A stretch of DNA of 64,000 nt from Bacteroidales bacterium (GTDB lineage Bacteria; Bacteroidota; Bacteroidia; Bacteroidales; UBA1715): contig JAKSTZ010000016.1 of assembly GCA_024402335.1 (NCBI GenBank), positions 1 to 64,000 of the forward strand, given 5' to 3'. Each line of letters starts with the position of its first letter. Position 1 is the stretch's first letter. The notes beneath the pieces were generated by a model. The model had not been told where the DNA came from and did no database searches. It was given only the letters and a program-made list of their open reading frames with translations. A program made the translations under genes and the position numbers. This document shows, one piece after another, positions 24,352-33,420 of this stretch.

Positions 24352-25452
24352 ATGAAGCCGCAAGAATTATTGTATTATGTTGCAACGTCAATGTTGCAAT
24401 CTGTTGGGCCTATTACGGCCAAGCAATTGATTTCCTATGTTGGAAGTCCGGAGCAAATATTTAAGGAACCAACTTCAAAGCTGAGTAAGATTCCTAACGT
24501 CGGACCTGCTATTGTGAAGGAAATTCGGGAAAAGAATGTCCTCGGTATGGCGGAAAAGGAACTTGATTTTGTTCAGAAAAATCAGCTAAAAGTACTTACC
24601 TATACCGATGATGGGTATCCGTATCGAATGAAAAATTGTGAGGATTCACCTTTGCTGTTTTTTTATAAAGGCGATGTGGATTTTAATGCCTCGAAGTTTA
24701 TCAGTATTGTTGGCACACGTAATGCTACAGATTATGGTAGGCAATGCTGTAAAAACTTGATTGCGGACATAAAAGTTCATAATCCAATTATTGTCAGTGG
24801 ATTGGCGTTTGGTATAGACATTTGTGCTCATCGAGAGGCGTTGAATGCAGGTTTGCAGACAATAGCTGTTTTAGGTACTCCTTTGTCGCAAATTTCTCCA
24901 GTCTCGCATGTAGAAACGGCACGGTCCATTACCAAGCAAGGCTGTGTTCTTTCGGAATACAACACCCAGATGAAGTTGGACAGCAAACTGTTTGTACGAC
25001 GAAACCGTATTATTGCGGCTCTTTCTGATGCTACGATAGTTGTGGAAAGTAAAGAAAAAGGTGGTGCGTTGATAACTGCAGATTTTGCAAACCAGTACAA
25101 CCGTGACGTATGTGCATTCCCGGGAAATGTCGGCAACAAATATTCGCAAGGATGTAACAATCTAATTCGAGATAACAAGGCTGCACTGATAGAAAATGGT
25201 AAAGATTTAGAGCAGTTGTTGAATTGGGATATTACAGAGAAAATAGGAAATGTACAGCGAGAATTGTTTGTGCAATTGTCGCAAGACGAACAGTCTGTTT
25301 ATGATTTTTTAAGTGACAATCCAGATTCTACTATTGATACAATAGCAATTCAATGTAATATTTCAATGAGTAAATTGTCGAGTTTGTTATTGACTATGGA
25401 ATTTCGTGGTCTTGTTACTTGTATGCCAGGAAAACGTTTCCGTAATATTTGA
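24352..25452 (+). CDS. dprA: DNA-processing protein DprA
   Basis: DprA loads RecA on incoming single-stranded DNA during natural transformation. The 366 residues contain an N-terminal SAM/HhH-like region (SKIPNVGPAIVKEI near residue 48) and the Rossmann-fold domain. That domain shows SIVGTRNATDYG, IVSGLAFGIDICAHREAL, FVRRNRIIAALSDATIVVE, GGALITADFAN and VCAFPGN. A C-terminal winged helix has YDFLSDNPDSTIDTIAI. The region GTPLSQISPVSH differs from the more common GLD-YP sequence but keeps the family layout. The upstream start at 24352 follows the lipoprotein stop closely. Confidence 0.93.
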   Translation: MKPQELLYYVATSMLQSVGPITAKQLISYVGSPEQIFKEPTSKLSKIPNVGPAIVKEIREKNVLGMAEKELDFVQKNQLKVLTYTDDGYPYRMKNCEDSPLLFFYKGDVDFNASKFISIVGTRNATDYGRQCCKNLIADIKVHNPIIVSGLAFGIDICAHREALNAGLQTIAVLGTPLSQISPVSHVETARSITKQGCVLSEYNTQMKLDSKLFVRRNRIIAALSDATIVVESKEKGGALITADFANQYNRDVCAFPGNVGNKYSQGCNNLIRDNKAALIENGKDLEQLLNWDITEKIGNVQRELFVQLSQDEQSVYDFLSDNPDSTIDTIAIQCNISMSKLSSLLLTMEFRGLVTCMPGKRFRNI

Positions 25453-25522
25453 TGAATTTTATATATTTGAAGGAATTTTTTCTCCTAAAGATGATGTTTC
25501 GCATTGTCTCTATATTAAGTTG

Positions 25523-27586
25523 ATGAAGATGGATAACAAAGAATTGGATCGAATCGCGGAATTGCGTGAGCAATTGCATAAGCATAATTATAATTACTAT
25601 GTGAAGAATAATCCGGAAATTTCGGATTATGAGTTTGATGCATTGTTGAAGGAGTTGCAGAATTTGGAGGCGAAACATCCGGAAGCATACGACCCAACAT
25701 CTCCAACACAACGTGTTGGAAGCGATTTGAGTGAAGGTTTCACACAGGAAGTTCATGAATATCCTATGCTTTCGTTGGCTAATAGTTATTCTATGGAAGA
25801 TTTACGTGAATTTGATTCACGTGTGAGAAAAGCTATAGGCGAAAGAGATTTCTGTTATACCTGCGAATTGAAATATGACGGGTTGTCTATCTCGTTACAA
25901 TATAAAGATGGAAAATTAACACGGGCGTTAACACGTGGAAATGGAATACAGGGTGATAATATTACAAATAATGCAAAAACAATAGGTACTATACCATTGT
26001 TGTTGCATGGAGATTATCCAAAAGAATTAGAAATTCGTGGAGAAGTAGTTATGCCTCGTGCTGGCTTTAATGCTTTGAATGAGGAGCGTATAGAACAGGG
26101 AGAACAACCATTTGCAAATCCTCGTAATGCAGCTTCTGGTTCTTTGAAATTACAGAACTCGCGTGAGGTGGCACGTCGTCCGTTGCAAGCAAATATGTAT
26201 TATATTCCGTCGGATGCGCCAACAGATTCTCACTTTGAAAATTTGTCACATGCGCGTTCTTGGGGATTTAACGTTCCGGATTTGTCAGAGAAATGCAAGA
26301 CTATCGACGATGTGTATGCATTTATAACAAAGTGGGACACCAAACGAAAGGATTTGCCTTTTGATACCGATGGGGTAGTTATAAAAGTTGACTCCGTTTC
26401 GTTGCAACAAGAGTTAGGTATGACGGCAAAGACTCCACGTTGGGCTATTGCATTTAAATTTAAAGCAGAACAGGCACGAACAAAATTGTTGTCTGTCGAT
26501 TTTCAGGTAGGAAGACAAGGAACAATTACGCCGGTGGCAAATTTGGAACCTGTTCCTCTTGCTGGTACGGTGATTCGTAGGGCGAGTTTGTATAATGCCG
26601 ATCAAATGAAAGTGTTAGGAATTCGTTTGAACGATTATGTTTATATAGAAAAAGGAGGGGAGATTATACCGAAAGTAGTACGTGTGGATGAAGCGGCTCG
26701 TGATGCAGATTCTCAGCCATTACATTTTATAACTCATTGTCCGGAATGTGGGGCGGAATTAGTGCGTATGGAAGAAGAGGCAAATTATTATTGTCCTAAT
26801 TCTAAGAATTGTCCGCCGCAGATAAAAGGCAAGATAGAACATTTTGTCGGCCGTGATGCAATGAATATTGCGTTGGCAGGAGCGACAATAGAACAATTAT
26901 ATAATGTTGGATTGTTACGAAATGCTTCGGATTTTTATTCGTTGACCTATCAAGATGTAATAACGTTAGATCGATTTGCAGAGAAGTCTTCGAAAAATCT
27001 GATTGATAGTATTCAAGAATCGAAAAGCATACCATTCTATAAAGTATTATATGCGATAGGTATTCGTCATATCGGAAAAGCCAATGCAAAAGTTTTGGCG
27101 AAAAAATTTAAATCGATAGATGCAATCCAGCAAGCAACGTTAGAAGAATTACGGGAGACCGAAGACGTAGGAGAAGTGATTGCGGTTAGTATAAAACAAT
27201 TTTTTCAAGATGCCGATAATGTTGCCTTTATACAAAAGTTACGAGAAAACGGTGTGCAGTTAGAGGAAAAAGAAAAAACTGAAGCTCAAAGTAACTTGTT
27301 AGAAGGAAAGACTATCGTTATATCAGGCACATTCCAACAACATAGTCGTGATGAAATGAAGGATTTGATTGAAGCAAACGGTGGAAAAAATGTTTCAGGT
27401 GTTTCCAAGAGTACAAATTATTTATTAGCAGGCGACGGAATAGGACCAAGTAAATTAGAAAAAGCAACCACTTTTGGCGTACAAATTATAACAGAAGATG
27501 AGTTTTATGCAATGATTGGCTTGTCGGATGAGGTTAAAGATGCTCCTAAACAGACAAATTCCGGAGAACAATTGTCACTATTTTAA
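25523..27586 (+). CDS. ligA: NAD-dependent DNA ligase
   Basis: LigA seals nicks in replication and repair using NAD+. The start at ATG 25523 (687 residues) gives the usual Ia-domain opening (LREQLHKHNYNYYVKN); the longer in-frame extension overlaps dprA. The adenylation motif KYDG lies near residue 120, and PRNAASGSLK is present. An OB fold has the GRQGTITPVANLEPV motif. A four-Cys zinc finger (CPECG ... YYCPNSKNC) is followed by helix-hairpin-helix repeats and a C-terminal BRCT domain (GKTIVISGTFQQHSR). All family domains are present in order. Confidence 0.96.
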   Translation: MKMDNKELDRIAELREQLHKHNYNYYVKNNPEISDYEFDALLKELQNLEAKHPEAYDPTSPTQRVGSDLSEGFTQEVHEYPMLSLANSYSMEDLREFDSRVRKAIGERDFCYTCELKYDGLSISLQYKDGKLTRALTRGNGIQGDNITNNAKTIGTIPLLLHGDYPKELEIRGEVVMPRAGFNALNEERIEQGEQPFANPRNAASGSLKLQNSREVARRPLQANMYYIPSDAPTDSHFENLSHARSWGFNVPDLSEKCKTIDDVYAFITKWDTKRKDLPFDTDGVVIKVDSVSLQQELGMTAKTPRWAIAFKFKAEQARTKLLSVDFQVGRQGTITPVANLEPVPLAGTVIRRASLYNADQMKVLGIRLNDYVYIEKGGEIIPKVVRVDEAARDADSQPLHFITHCPECGAELVRMEEEANYYCPNSKNCPPQIKGKIEHFVGRDAMNIALAGATIEQLYNVGLLRNASDFYSLTYQDVITLDRFAEKSSKNLIDSIQESKSIPFYKVLYAIGIRHIGKANAKVLAKKFKSIDAIQQATLEELRETEDVGEVIAVSIKQFFQDADNVAFIQKLRENGVQLEEKEKTEAQSNLLEGKTIVISGTFQQHSRDEMKDLIEANGGKNVSGVSKSTNYLLAGDGIGPSKLEKATTFGVQIITEDEFYAMIGLSDEVKDAPKQTNSGEQLSLF

Positions 27587-27720
27587 TAAAAATTAGAAAT
27601 TTGTATGGTTGTAATAGGTTGAATGTTAAATATTTGTAAATAAAAATGCGCAAAATGCAAAGAAAATTTTATAAAACACTTTGTTTTACAAAAGAAAAAA
27701 TTAATTTTGTGCACCCCTAA

Positions 27721-27802
27721 GCGGATATGGTGAAATTGGTAGACACGCCAGACTTAGGATCTGGTGCCGCGAGGCTTGTGGGTTCGAGTCCCCCTATCCG
27801 CA
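27721..27802 (+). tRNA. tRNA-Leu (anticodon UAG)
   Basis: The acceptor strands GCGGATA and TATCCGC pair perfectly. The anticodon stem-loop is CCAGA-CTTAGGA-TCTGG with anticodon TAG. A variable arm (TGCCGCGAGGCTTG) of class-II type and a T-arm with GGTTCGAGTCC follow. CCA is not encoded. Confidence 0.96.
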
Positions 27803-27807
27803 CAATG

Positions 27808-27838
27808 AAACCGCTTTCAAAAAAAGCGGTTTTTTTTT
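27808..27838 (+). terminator. Rho-independent terminator after tRNA-Leu
   Basis: AAACCGCTTT pairs with AAAGCGGTTT around a 5-nt A-rich loop, followed by eight T. Confidence 0.88.
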
Positions 27839-27859
27839 GAACTTATTAAAATAAAAAAA

Positions 27860-29194
27860 ATGAACGTTACAAAACAAGGAGAAGGATTGGTTTCTGTTTT
27901 AACGGTACAAGTTGCCCAAGCAGACTATACAGAAAAGGTAAATGATGTATTGAAAGATTACCGTAAAAAAGCAAATGTGAAAGGTTTCCGTCCAGGAACA
28001 GTTCCAATGGGCATGGTAAAACAAATGTATGGTAAATATGCACTCGTAGATGAAGTTAATAAACTTGTTTCGGAAGCGTTACAATCATATTTTAGAGACA
28101 ACAAAATGCATGTGTTGGGTGAACCACTTGCAAATGCAGACCAAAAAGAAGTAAATTGGGATACAGATACAGAATTTGAATTCAAATTTGATGTTGCTGT
28201 AGCTCCAGAAATCAATGTTGAGTTATCAAAGAAAAATAAAGCAGACTACTATAAAATTATTGTTGACGACGCACTTGTAAACGAAAGAGTAGAAGGTTTC
28301 TGCAGTCGTTTTGGTAAACAAGAAGACGTTGAAAACATTGAAGGTACAGAATTCGTTGCTGGTGCATTGAAATGTGTTGGCGCTGAAACTTCTGTAGAAA
28401 GAGGTTCAATGTTGTTGACAAAAATGAAAAATGAAGAAGAACTTGCTAAGTTCAAAGCTGCAAAGAAAGGTGAAACAGTAACATTCAATCCTAAAAAGGC
28501 ATTTGAAGATGAAACAGAGACTGAACTTTTCACAGGAGCAAAGAAAGATAACGTAGCTGCAATGGAAGCTGATTATGAAATCACTTTGGAAGCAATCAAA
28601 CGTTATACTAAAGGTGAAGTAAACCAAGCTTTATTCGACAAAGTTTATGGTGAAGGTGCAGTAAAGAGCGAAGATGAATTCAAAGCTCGTATCAAATCTG
28701 AATTAGAAGCAAACTTCGCTATGAATAGCGATTTCAAATTCTTCGCAGATTTCAAGAAAAAATTGGTAGAATCAAATAAAATTGAATTACCAGAAGAATT
28801 CTTAAAACGTTGGTTGACTGAAGTTAACAAGGACAATGAAAAAATCACTCCAGAACAAATCGAAAAAGAATTCCCATTGTTCATGGAAGATTTACGTTGG
28901 CAATTAATCAGCGGTAAATTTGTTAAGGATAACAACATCCAAGTTACTCCAGAAGAAGTTAAAAATGCTGCAAAAGAATATACTCGTTTCCAATTAGCAC
29001 AATATGGTATGGTAAATGCTGAAGATGCTATGGTAGAACAATGGAGCGCTGAAATCTTGAAAAACCGCGATGAGGTTAACCGTTTGTACGAAATGGAAGA
29101 AAACAAAAAATTAATCGCATTCTTCAAAGATGCAATCAAATTGAATGAACAAGAAGTTAGTCTTGAAAAATTCAATGAATTAGCAGAAAAATAA
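27860..29194 (+). CDS. tig: Trigger factor, ribosome-associated chaperone
   Basis: The N-terminal ribosome-binding domain has the signature VKGFRPGTVPMGMVKQMYG at about residues 40-58 (GFRxGxxP motif). The 444-residue length is normal. The middle region (about 150-245) lacks the recognisable FKBP peptidyl-prolyl isomerase sequence and reads as a degraded or replaced domain, as I understand to be common in Bacteroidota. The C-terminal helical arms are rich in Lys and Glu. It is preceded by the tRNA terminator and followed by its own terminator, so it is probably a single-gene unit. Confidence 0.9.
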   Translation: MNVTKQGEGLVSVLTVQVAQADYTEKVNDVLKDYRKKANVKGFRPGTVPMGMVKQMYGKYALVDEVNKLVSEALQSYFRDNKMHVLGEPLANADQKEVNWDTDTEFEFKFDVAVAPEINVELSKKNKADYYKIIVDDALVNERVEGFCSRFGKQEDVENIEGTEFVAGALKCVGAETSVERGSMLLTKMKNEEELAKFKAAKKGETVTFNPKKAFEDETETELFTGAKKDNVAAMEADYEITLEAIKRYTKGEVNQALFDKVYGEGAVKSEDEFKARIKSELEANFAMNSDFKFFADFKKKLVESNKIELPEEFLKRWLTEVNKDNEKITPEQIEKEFPLFMEDLRWQLISGKFVKDNNIQVTPEEVKNAAKEYTRFQLAQYGMVNAEDAMVEQWSAEILKNRDEVNRLYEMEENKKLIAFFKDAIKLNEQEVSLEKFNELAEK

Positions 29195-29215
29195 TTATAC
29201 GTTAGTATATGATAG

Positions 29216-29245
29216 AAAAGGGTAAGCGAAAACTTACCCTTTTTT
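29216..29245 (+). terminator. Rho-independent terminator after tig
   Basis: AAAAGGGTAAG pairs with CTTACCCTTTT around a 6-nt loop and is followed by T residues. Confidence 0.88.
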
Positions 29246-29263
29246 GTTTCTAATAATAAGGGT

Positions 29264-29965
29264 ATGAATCTTTTTTATTCAAACGATATAACAGAATCGC
29301 AAATTACATTGCCGGAAGATGAAGCCAAACATTGTACTAAGGTGCTACGAAAAAATGTTGGCGATGAGATTCATGTGATAGATGGTAGTGGTAATTTGTA
29401 CTTGGCTCGTATAGAAGCGGTTGGTAAGCGTGATTGCGTCTGTACGGTAATTGAAAAAACAGCAGGATTTGGCAAACATGATTATTATGTAAGAATGTGC
29501 GTCGCTCCTACAAAAAACATTGATAGATTTGAATTTTTTGTAGAAAAAGCTGTGGAAATAGGAGTTGATGAAATTATTCCTATAGTGTCCGAAAATTCGG
29601 AGAGGAAGGTCTTAAAATTGGATAGGATAGAACGTATAGTTCTTTCTGCTATGAAACAATCGTATAAGGCAACTATGCCGATAGTTGCAGAACTTACAGA
29701 TATAAAAGATGTACTTGCTGCAAAGTATGATGGTGTTAAGTGCATTGCTCATTGCGAAGAACAAGAAAAACAATTGCTTCGTGATGTAGCAGCTGCAAAT
29801 AAAACAATTACAATTTTAATAGGCCCAGAAGGGGATTTCTCGTTGAAGGAGATTGAACAGGCCAAACAAAATGGATGGACACCTGTAAGCTTAGGAGAAA
29901 GCCGCTTGCGAACCGAAACAGCAGCAATTGCCGCAGTACATACGGTAAATGTTATGAATCAATAG
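29264..29965 (+). CDS. rsmE: 16S rRNA m3U1498 methyltransferase
   Basis: RsmE methylates N3 of U1498 in the decoding region of 16S rRNA. The 233-residue protein has an N-terminal PUA-like domain (HCTKVLRKNVGDEIHVIDG near 25-45). The C-terminal SPOUT domain has the knot motifs FEFFVEKAVEIGVDEIIP, ILIGPEGDFSLKEIE and SLGESRLRTETAAIAAVH. Length and motif order are normal for the family. Confidence 0.94.
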   Translation: MNLFYSNDITESQITLPEDEAKHCTKVLRKNVGDEIHVIDGSGNLYLARIEAVGKRDCVCTVIEKTAGFGKHDYYVRMCVAPTKNIDRFEFFVEKAVEIGVDEIIPIVSENSERKVLKLDRIERIVLSAMKQSYKATMPIVAELTDIKDVLAAKYDGVKCIAHCEEQEKQLLRDVAAANKTITILIGPEGDFSLKEIEQAKQNGWTPVSLGESRLRTETAAIAAVHTVNVMNQ

Positions 29966-30008
29966 TATCAGCATATAGCATATTGCATCGCTCTATCAGA
30001 AATAAAAA

Positions 30009-30030
30009 AGCCTACGAAAAATCGTAGGCT
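30009..30030. terminator. Hairpin between convergent rsmE and amt
   Basis: AGCCTACGA pairs with TCGTAGGCT around a 4-nt A-rich loop. The A-run just before it becomes a T-run on the minus strand, so it may back up leftward termination as well as end rsmE. Confidence 0.6.
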
Positions 30031-30093
30031 CATGCAAAAAACAAAAAGATACCTCATAGAATTTTTGAAACCAAATCAAAGGTATGCATAGAT

Positions 30094-30125
30094 AAAATCC
30101 ATCTGACCGAAGCCAGATGGATTTT
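30094..30125 (-). terminator. Terminator of the leftward ammonium operon
   Basis: AAAATCCATCTG pairs perfectly with CAGATGGATTTT around an 8-nt loop. Read leftward it ends in a T-run just after the amt stop codon. Confidence 0.82.
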
Positions 30126-30134
30126 GTGTTTTTA

Positions 30135-31544
30135 TCAGTTGTATGCTGATTCTCCGTGTTCGTAGATGTCCAAACCTTCTTCTTCAATTCTAGAGTCAAC
30201 TCGTAGACCGAAGATGTATTTAATAGCAAGGAATACAATCAAACCACAACCGAATGACCAACCAGCGATAGCAAGTTCACCGATTAATTGAGTTGTGAAG
30301 CTGTAGCCACATTCAGAGAAAGCGAATACACCAGTTAAAAGAGTTCCTGTGAAACCTGCCATACCGTGTACAGAAACTGCACCTACAGGATCGTCGATGT
30401 GAAGTTTTGTATCGAAGAAGTTTACGCAGAAGCACATTACAACAGAAGCGATAGCTCCGATTACTGCTGCAGCCCAAATTGGAACGCAGTCACAACCAGC
30501 TGTGATACCAACTAAACCTGCTAAGATACCGTTACATACCATTGATAGTGAAGGTTTACCGTAAACTATCCAAGTGTAGATTAGGGCAACAAGAGCACCA
30601 ACAGCTGCAGCGATGTTTGTTGTTACGAATATGTGAGACATTGCAGTCATGTTGTCAAGTATACCACCACCGTAGCAATCTGGATCAACAGTACCTGTTG
30701 CTGCTACAGTAGAACCAGGGTTGAAACCGAACCATCCCATCCAAAGAATCCATACACCAAGTGCAGCAAGCGTTAAACTGTGACCTGGGATAGCGTTAGA
30801 ACGGATTTTTCCATCAGCAGTTTTTGAATATTTACCCAAACGTGGACCAAGAACGATTGCACCAGCTAATGCGATGAAACCACCACAAGAGTGAACAACT
30901 GCAGAACCTGCGAAATCGTGAAATCCCATTTCGCTTAACCAACCACCGCCCCAAGACCAGTGACCTTGAATTGGATAGATGAATGCAGAAATGATGATAG
31001 AGTAAAGAAGGTACATAGAAAATTTAGTTCTTTCTGCCATAGCACCTGATACAATTGTTGCAGCAGTTGCGCAGAATACAGTTTGGAATATGAAGTAACA
31101 TTCTTTTGGTAGGTTTGGACATGGGTTTTCAACACCAATGATACCGAAGCCGTCCCAACCTAAGAAAGAACCTGCACCAAACATAATAGAGAAACCTAAG
31201 AACCAGTATAGTACAGAACCAACAGAGAAGTCCATGAAGTTCTTCATAAGGATGTTGGCTGTGTTCTTTGTACGAGTCATACCAGCTTCAACCAATGCAA
31301 AACCAGGTTGCATAAAGAATACAAGCATAGCAGCGAGTATTACCCAGATTGTGTCGACAGGATTAATGTCGGAAGCTGCTTCTATAATTGTTTCGGCAAC
31401 TGTAGGTTCTGTTGCCGCTTCTACTACTGCCGCGCTTTCGGCAACAACACTGTCTTGTGCGAAAGCCGACCCTGCCGATAGAGTGCAGACCGAAAATGCA
31501 ATGGCTGCCGTCGCTTTTGTTAGATATGTAAAAAATCGTTTCAT
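30135..31544 (-). CDS. amt: Ammonium transporter
   Basis: The 469-residue protein starts with a cleavable-looking signal sequence (AAIAFSVCTLSAGSAFAQ) and an Ala/Glu-rich linker before the first of about eleven membrane helices. Family motifs include MQPGFALVEAGMTRTKN and both pore histidines (DFAGSAVVHSCGG and SVHGMAGFTGTL). Amt proteins conduct NH4+/NH3 and are blocked by GlnK when nitrogen is sufficient. It is the last gene of an operon with glnK and a porin. The C-terminal tail (RIEEEGLDIYEHGESAY) is the typical GlnK-contact region. Confidence 0.96.
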   Translation of the reverse strand: MKRFFTYLTKATAAIAFSVCTLSAGSAFAQDSVVAESAAVVEAATEPTVAETIIEAASDINPVDTIWVILAAMLVFFMQPGFALVEAGMTRTKNTANILMKNFMDFSVGSVLYWFLGFSIMFGAGSFLGWDGFGIIGVENPCPNLPKECYFIFQTVFCATAATIVSGAMAERTKFSMYLLYSIIISAFIYPIQGHWSWGGGWLSEMGFHDFAGSAVVHSCGGFIALAGAIVLGPRLGKYSKTADGKIRSNAIPGHSLTLAALGVWILWMGWFGFNPGSTVAATGTVDPDCYGGGILDNMTAMSHIFVTTNIAAAVGALVALIYTWIVYGKPSLSMVCNGILAGLVGITAGCDCVPIWAAAVIGAIASVVMCFCVNFFDTKLHIDDPVGAVSVHGMAGFTGTLLTGVFAFSECGYSFTTQLIGELAIAGWSFGCGLIVFLAIKYIFGLRVDSRIEEEGLDIYEHGESAYN

Positions 31545-31588
31545 AATTGTTTCGTTTTAGTTACCATTTGTTTTGTTTGATTCGATGC

Positions 31589-31945
31589 TTATTTTTCTTG
31601 TTCTGCATTGTAAAGAGCGATATCGCCTCGTTCTCCTGTTCTAATTCTTACAGCATCTTCAATAGGAATGACGAATATACGTCCATCGCCAACTTCTCCC
31701 GTTTGAGCTGCTTTTAGAATGGCATTTACTGTTTTTTCAACATTTTTATCACGAACGATAATTGAAATCAATGTTCTTTCAATAGAGCTTGTGTCGTATG
31801 CAACACCACGGTAGATTCGAGCCTGGCGTGTTTTTCCAACACCGCGTACATCATAATACGAGAACCATTCGATGTCTGCTTCAAGGAGTGATTCTTTCAC
31901 GTCCTCAAATTTTGTCTTGCGAATAATTGCTTCAATTTTTTTCAT
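31589..31945 (-). CDS. glnK: PII-family nitrogen regulator
   Basis: The 118-residue protein is a PII signal protein. Its T-loop segment is RGVGKTRQARIYRGVAYD, with Tyr50 at the position uridylylated in enterobacteria, and the C-terminal signature is GEVGDGRIFVIPIEDAVRIR. It senses ATP/ADP and 2-oxoglutarate and gates Amt, whose gene follows by 44 bases. The T-loop has YRGVAY in place of the more common YRGAEY. The adjacent transporter gene supports GlnK rather than GlnB. Confidence 0.93.
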   Translation of the reverse strand: MKKIEAIIRKTKFEDVKESLLEADIEWFSYYDVRGVGKTRQARIYRGVAYDTSSIERTLISIIVRDKNVEKTVNAILKAAQTGEVGDGRIFVIPIEDAVRIRTGERGDIALYNAEQEK

Positions 31946-31969
31946 AACTACATATATTTAAGTTATACA

Positions 31970-32692
31970 TTAGAAACTAAATCCTACTAGAATATAAGCG
32001 CCTTCAGAAGTTGGATTCCAAACTGTTTGTGTATATACGCCTAAGTCAAAGTCGTCTGAAATTTTAAGTGCTTTTGATGCTTTTAGGCTTACATTAGAAA
32101 GAGAGAATCCGTCAACCTCTGCATAGAAGTCTGTTTTCCATGGAACAAAACCAAGTTCTGCTTCCCAGTCAAGACCGCCAAATTCAAATGGAGCGGCAAT
32201 TGAGAAATAAGAAGAGTAAGCGTCTTTTCCGTCTTTGCTACCCATTGCACCTGCAAAGTTTGTGTACCAGTTTAATGCAAGGAAACCAAAATCATATCCG
32301 ATTTGACCTTCAAAAACGTGAGCAGTAACATCTTTGCCATAGTGGAAGTATTGATTTATTGCTCCAGGGAATGCGAACCAATAGTCAGTGATTGATACGC
32401 TGAATCCTCCGATTCCGTAACCTAAAGTAAGGTCGAATTCTTTTGTGTCGTTACCATCGATTCCGACAGAACCCCATCCTGAAAGAGAAAGACCTGCATA
32501 TTCCATTGATATAGAAGGTTGTAGACTAACGCCTCCAAGATTTTGTCCACGCCATATATAACTGCTAACGATATCACCGCCAACACTTGTTGTAAACTTT
32601 GATTCAGAAGAAGATTCTTGTGCCATAGCTGTGCCGAAACAAACGCAACCTAGTGCGCAAGCCAACAAGATTTTTTTAATACATGTTTTCAT
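31970..32692 (-). CDS. TorF-family (gcw_chp) outer-membrane porin
   Basis: ATG at 32692 gives a clean signal peptide (MKTCIKKILLACALGCVCFG) and 240 residues; the longer frame to 32782 is rejected. The mature start VGGDIVSSYIWRGQNLGG matches the xSxYxWRG opening of TorF/gcw_chp barrels. The rest alternates beta-strands and ends in EGAYILVGFSF, with C-terminal Phe. It is the first gene of the operon with glnK and amt, which suggests a role in outer-membrane uptake under nitrogen limitation (inference). Confidence 0.75.
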   Translation of the reverse strand: MKTCIKKILLACALGCVCFGTAMAQESSSESKFTTSVGGDIVSSYIWRGQNLGGVSLQPSISMEYAGLSLSGWGSVGIDGNDTKEFDLTLGYGIGGFSVSITDYWFAFPGAINQYFHYGKDVTAHVFEGQIGYDFGFLALNWYTNFAGAMGSKDGKDAYSSYFSIAAPFEFGGLDWEAELGFVPWKTDFYAEVDGFSLSNVSLKASKALKISDDFDLGVYTQTVWNPTSEGAYILVGFSF

Positions 32693-33077
32693 AATTACTA
32701 AGAATTTTTGTTTTACCGTTTGTTTGTTGTTTGTTTTGTTGTTTTTTGATGAGAATGCCGAACGAGGTGCACCGTCGTTCAACTGTCTTTTTGTTGTTCC
32801 TGTTTTCTTCCTACACTCCCGCAGGAGCGTTCTGTTTTGTATTCATTTTTACTATTGTAAGTAACAATTTCATTGTTTATATCCTTTTGACATTGCAAAC
32901 ATATATCAAATTTTTAATATATGATTACAAAAAGTAAGAAAATTTAATAAAAACATTAAAATTTATAAGTTTTATATGTTATTCAGCTTCTAATTTGAAA
33001 TTTATTTGACGTTTTTCCGATAAAATGTTTCTGTTTACTCTTATTTTCTGTAGATGTACTTTTTGTTACTTTTTTTA

Positions 33078-33105
33078 TTTGTTTAGAAAAAAAGAAATAT
33101 TTTTG
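33078..33105 (+). promoter_or_regulatory. Promoter of the thiamine operon
   Basis: TTTG at 33078-33081 and a perfect -7 box TATTTTTG at 33098-33105 are separated by 16 bp, a little shorter than the usual 19-21. Transcription would start a few bases before the riboswitch. Confidence 0.5.
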
Positions 33106-33111
33106 CTTTAT

Positions 33112-33193
33112 CGAACATCAAAAGGGTGCTCTAAAGGGCTGAGATTATACCTTCGAACCTGATGTAGTTAGTACTGCCGTAGGGATTGATTCG
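33112..33193 (+). promoter_or_regulatory. TPP riboswitch (THI element)
   Basis: The conserved TPP aptamer blocks are present: AGGGTGCTCTAAAGGGCTGAGA, shown here only in part as GGGTGCT and GGCTGAGATTATACC, then GAACCTGATGTAGTTAGTAC and GTAGGGA. P1 pairs TCAA (33118-33121) with TTGA (33186-33189) and CGAA with TTCG. It controls the thi operon downstream. TPP binding reduces expression in known examples. Confidence 0.95.
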
Positions 33194-33208
33194 TATGTTG
33201 CAATGTTT

Positions 33209-33240
33209 CAAAAGGTTTTGATGTTTTCTGAACCTTTGTT
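33209..33240 (+). terminator. Candidate riboswitch terminator hairpin
   Basis: AAAGGTT (33211-33217) pairs with AACCTTT (33231-33237), followed by GTTTCT. TTTTGATGT (33216-33224) is also complementary to ACATCAAAA (33115-33123), which overlaps the 5' side of P1. P1 and this alternative helix are mutually exclusive, as expected for a switching platform. The T-tract is weak. Confidence 0.5.
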
Positions 33241-33420
33241 TCTGTGAGTACTTCTTTTGTTGGGTTGTAAAAGAATATGCAAAAGATATAGTATGATCGA
33301 TTTACTCAAATTTAAATTGTTGATTATTTGTAAGTGCGTACGTCTTTCTGAAAGATGTTCTGGTTATTGCTATATTATTTGTGAAAATTCATTAACTGTA
33401 TAAATAGTATTGGTCTCGGT

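Larger units (their letters stand above)
32693..33420. other. 728-bp intergenic region with divergent promoters and TPP riboswitch
   Basis: The left part carries the leftward promoter region of the ammonium operon; TATGTTTG can be read on the minus strand near 32900. The right part holds the thiamine promoter and riboswitch, and then about 180 bases of leader before thiS in which I see no gene. Confidence 0.7.

Noticed and set aside
28645..29175. 176-codon minus-strand frame opposite tig
   Set aside because: It is a shadow of the Lys/Glu-rich C-terminus of trigger factor; the Ser/Phe-rich translation is typical of antisense frames.
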